Source: Myxococcus hansupus (GTDB lineage: Bacteria > Myxococcota > Myxococcia > Myxococcales > Myxococcaceae). Taken from it: a stretch of 64,000 bases of DNA. Location of the stretch: contig NZ_CP012109.1 in the NCBI RefSeq assembly GCF_000280925.3, forward strand, positions 8,142,501 to 8,206,500, in the 5' to 3' direction. The notes beneath the pieces were generated by a model. That model saw nothing but the letters and a program-made list of their open reading frames with translations. It was not told the origin of the DNA and made no database searches. This document shows, one piece after another, positions 63,079-64,000 of this stretch (position 1 is its first letter; each line of letters begins with the position of its first letter). Both the position numbers and the translations under genes were made by a program.

Positions 63079-64000
63079 TCACTGCACCCGGATGGCGTCC
63101 GCGATGACCACTTCACCGCTGCTCGTCCAACGGCTCAACTGCACCGTGTTCCAGCCCCGGGCGAAGTTGTACGTCCCCAGCGTGACCCACTTGCCGCCGT
63201 CAATCTGCTGGTTCCGGCTCACCGTGGTGGCCCCACCCGTGTGGTTGATGATGAAGGGCGCCGACGTGCTGCGGTTGGTGCCCGCCGGCCACCAGGCCTG
63301 GATGGTCCGCGACCCCGCCGCGGCCAGGTTGAAGCGGAACACGGCCGGCTCGGAAACCGGCGCCACGTTCGCGAAGTAGTAGTCGCCGCCGTAGTTGCCG
63401 GCGAAGGTGCCACGCGTCCAACTGGTCGCGGGCGCCGAGAAGGTGGCGAGGCTGGCGTTGTTGTTGGCGTTGTTGCTGTCCACGATGATGGCCGACGTGC
63501 CACCACCGCCGCCGTCACCACACTCGCTCCGAATCTGGTTGATGTACGAGGTCCACGGCCAGTGGGCGCCCGGGTCCGAGCGGTTCGCCTGAAGCTGGCC
63601 ATGCGCCACGATGTGGTACCGGTCACGCGGGATGTTGTGCCCCCGGGTGATGTCACACGACAGCTTGGCGGAGGACGTAATCATCCGCGTGTCGAAATTC
63701 GTCGTGCTGGCATAGCCGCCGTGCTCGATGCCCACGGAGAAGTCGTTGGTCGACCGGCCACCGAGCCCCGGCTTCGTATTGTTGTTCAGGCTCGGCTGGT
63801 AGGCCGCGGCGATGTGCCAGGCGCGGCTCGACTCGCGCACGAGCTGGGTCACCGCGCTGCCCGTCTCGTTGACCACGTAGTGCGCGCTCACGCCCGAAGC
63901 GGAGTTGGACAGCCAGCTCACGCACCCGGAGTACCCACCCTCGCAGGTGTGGATGATGATCATCTGCGGCAGCATGCCCGACGGACGCGCATTGAAGTTG
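63079..64000 (-). CDS. N-acetylmuramoyl-L-alanine amidase with golvesin-like domain, 3' part
   Basis: The gene runs beyond the right edge; no start is in the window. Visible part: Amidase_2 domain (MIIIHTCEGG with zinc His, AHYVVNETG, HGGYAS, HIVAHGQLQ, DPGAHWPW with the late catalytic/zinc His and Asp) followed, after a Gly-rich linker, by a beta-sandwich domain typical of golvesin C-termini (VDSNNANNNASL, YYFANVAPV, WWPAGTNRSTSAPFII, NTVQLSRWT). It should cut peptidoglycan between MurNAc and L-Ala; the second domain probably binds the cell wall or carbohydrate. Confidence 0.88.
   Translation of the reverse strand, partial: NFNARPSGMLPQMIIIHTCEGGYSGCVSWLSNSASGVSAHYVVNETGSAVTQLVRESSRAWHIAAAYQPSLNNNTKPGLGGRSTNDFSVGIEHGGYASTTNFDTRMITSSAKLSCDITRGHNIPRDRYHIVAHGQLQANRSDPGAHWPWTSYINQIRSECGDGGGGGTSAIIVDSNNANNNASLATFSAPATSWTRGTFAGNYGGDYYFANVAPVSEPAVFRFNLAAAGSRTIQAWWPAGTNRSTSAPFIINHTGGATTVSRNQQIDGGKWVTLGTYNFARGWNTVQLSRWTSSGEVVIADAIRVQ

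Overview
The window is high-GC, tightly packed DNA that looks like a chromosome segment of a Myxococcus-type myxobacterium (Myxococcus or Corallococcus). The evidence is the mix of families: many lipoproteins, two Hanks-type kinases, a DUF2381 protein, a DUF2380 lipoprotein with a nuclease-like tail, an MXAN_5187-type protein, duplicated lspA, and a type IV pilus minor-pilin cluster that includes a TfcP-like cytochrome. The species assignment is an inference from gene content.

The left part (1-18.3 kb) is accessory in character. It holds a lipoprotein M57-type metalloprotease and a broken partial copy of it, an AraC regulator next to a VOC protein, several tRNA or tRNA-like genes on the minus strand, and very short peptide genes beside them. 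The layout short peptide gene, strong hairpin, tRNA or tRNA-like gene occurs intact at 2.25-2.75 kb and 17.9-18.3 kb, and decayed at 0.5-0.72 kb. Several of the tRNA-like genes depart from the norm: C33, a class I body with anticodon CAG, or Arg(GCG). From 4.5 to 8.4 kb lies an operon resembling the sitBAI polymorphic-toxin modules of myxobacteria: a beta-barrel-like secreted protein, a lipoprotein toxin with a His-rich nuclease-like C-terminus, and two related immunity candidates. From 8.5 to 12.8 kb are two kinase genes and a DUF2381 gene. From 13.26 to 17.88 kb is a compact integrative element of five genes (winged helix, primase, helicase, excisionase, tyrosine integrase), each overlapping the next by ATGA and ending at a tRNA-like gene.

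The region from 18.4 to 36.8 kb is a more ordinary backbone: lipoproteins, MgtE, a TPR lipoprotein, a NADAR-SDR pair, a rhomboid protease, an alpha/beta hydrolase followed by a LytS/LytR-type two-component pair, lgt and two tandem lspA genes, a FAM210-like membrane protein, an endonuclease/exonuclease/phosphatase lipoprotein with tandem repeats, and a Mut7-C protein.

From 37.0 to 44.9 kb is a six-gene minor-pilin operon (pilX, tfcP, pilY1, pilV, pilW, fimU types), convergent with ileS. From 47.9 to 54 kb is a minus-strand Tad-like pseudopilin operon with a FHA/sigma-54 activator upstream. The right end holds a RimK-like ligase, a DsbA-like protein, a zinc-binding membrane protein, a Ser/Gly-rich lipoprotein followed by a five-copy 65-bp tandem repeat, a PAS histidine kinase, a TolB-like lipoprotein, and an amidase cut by the window edge.
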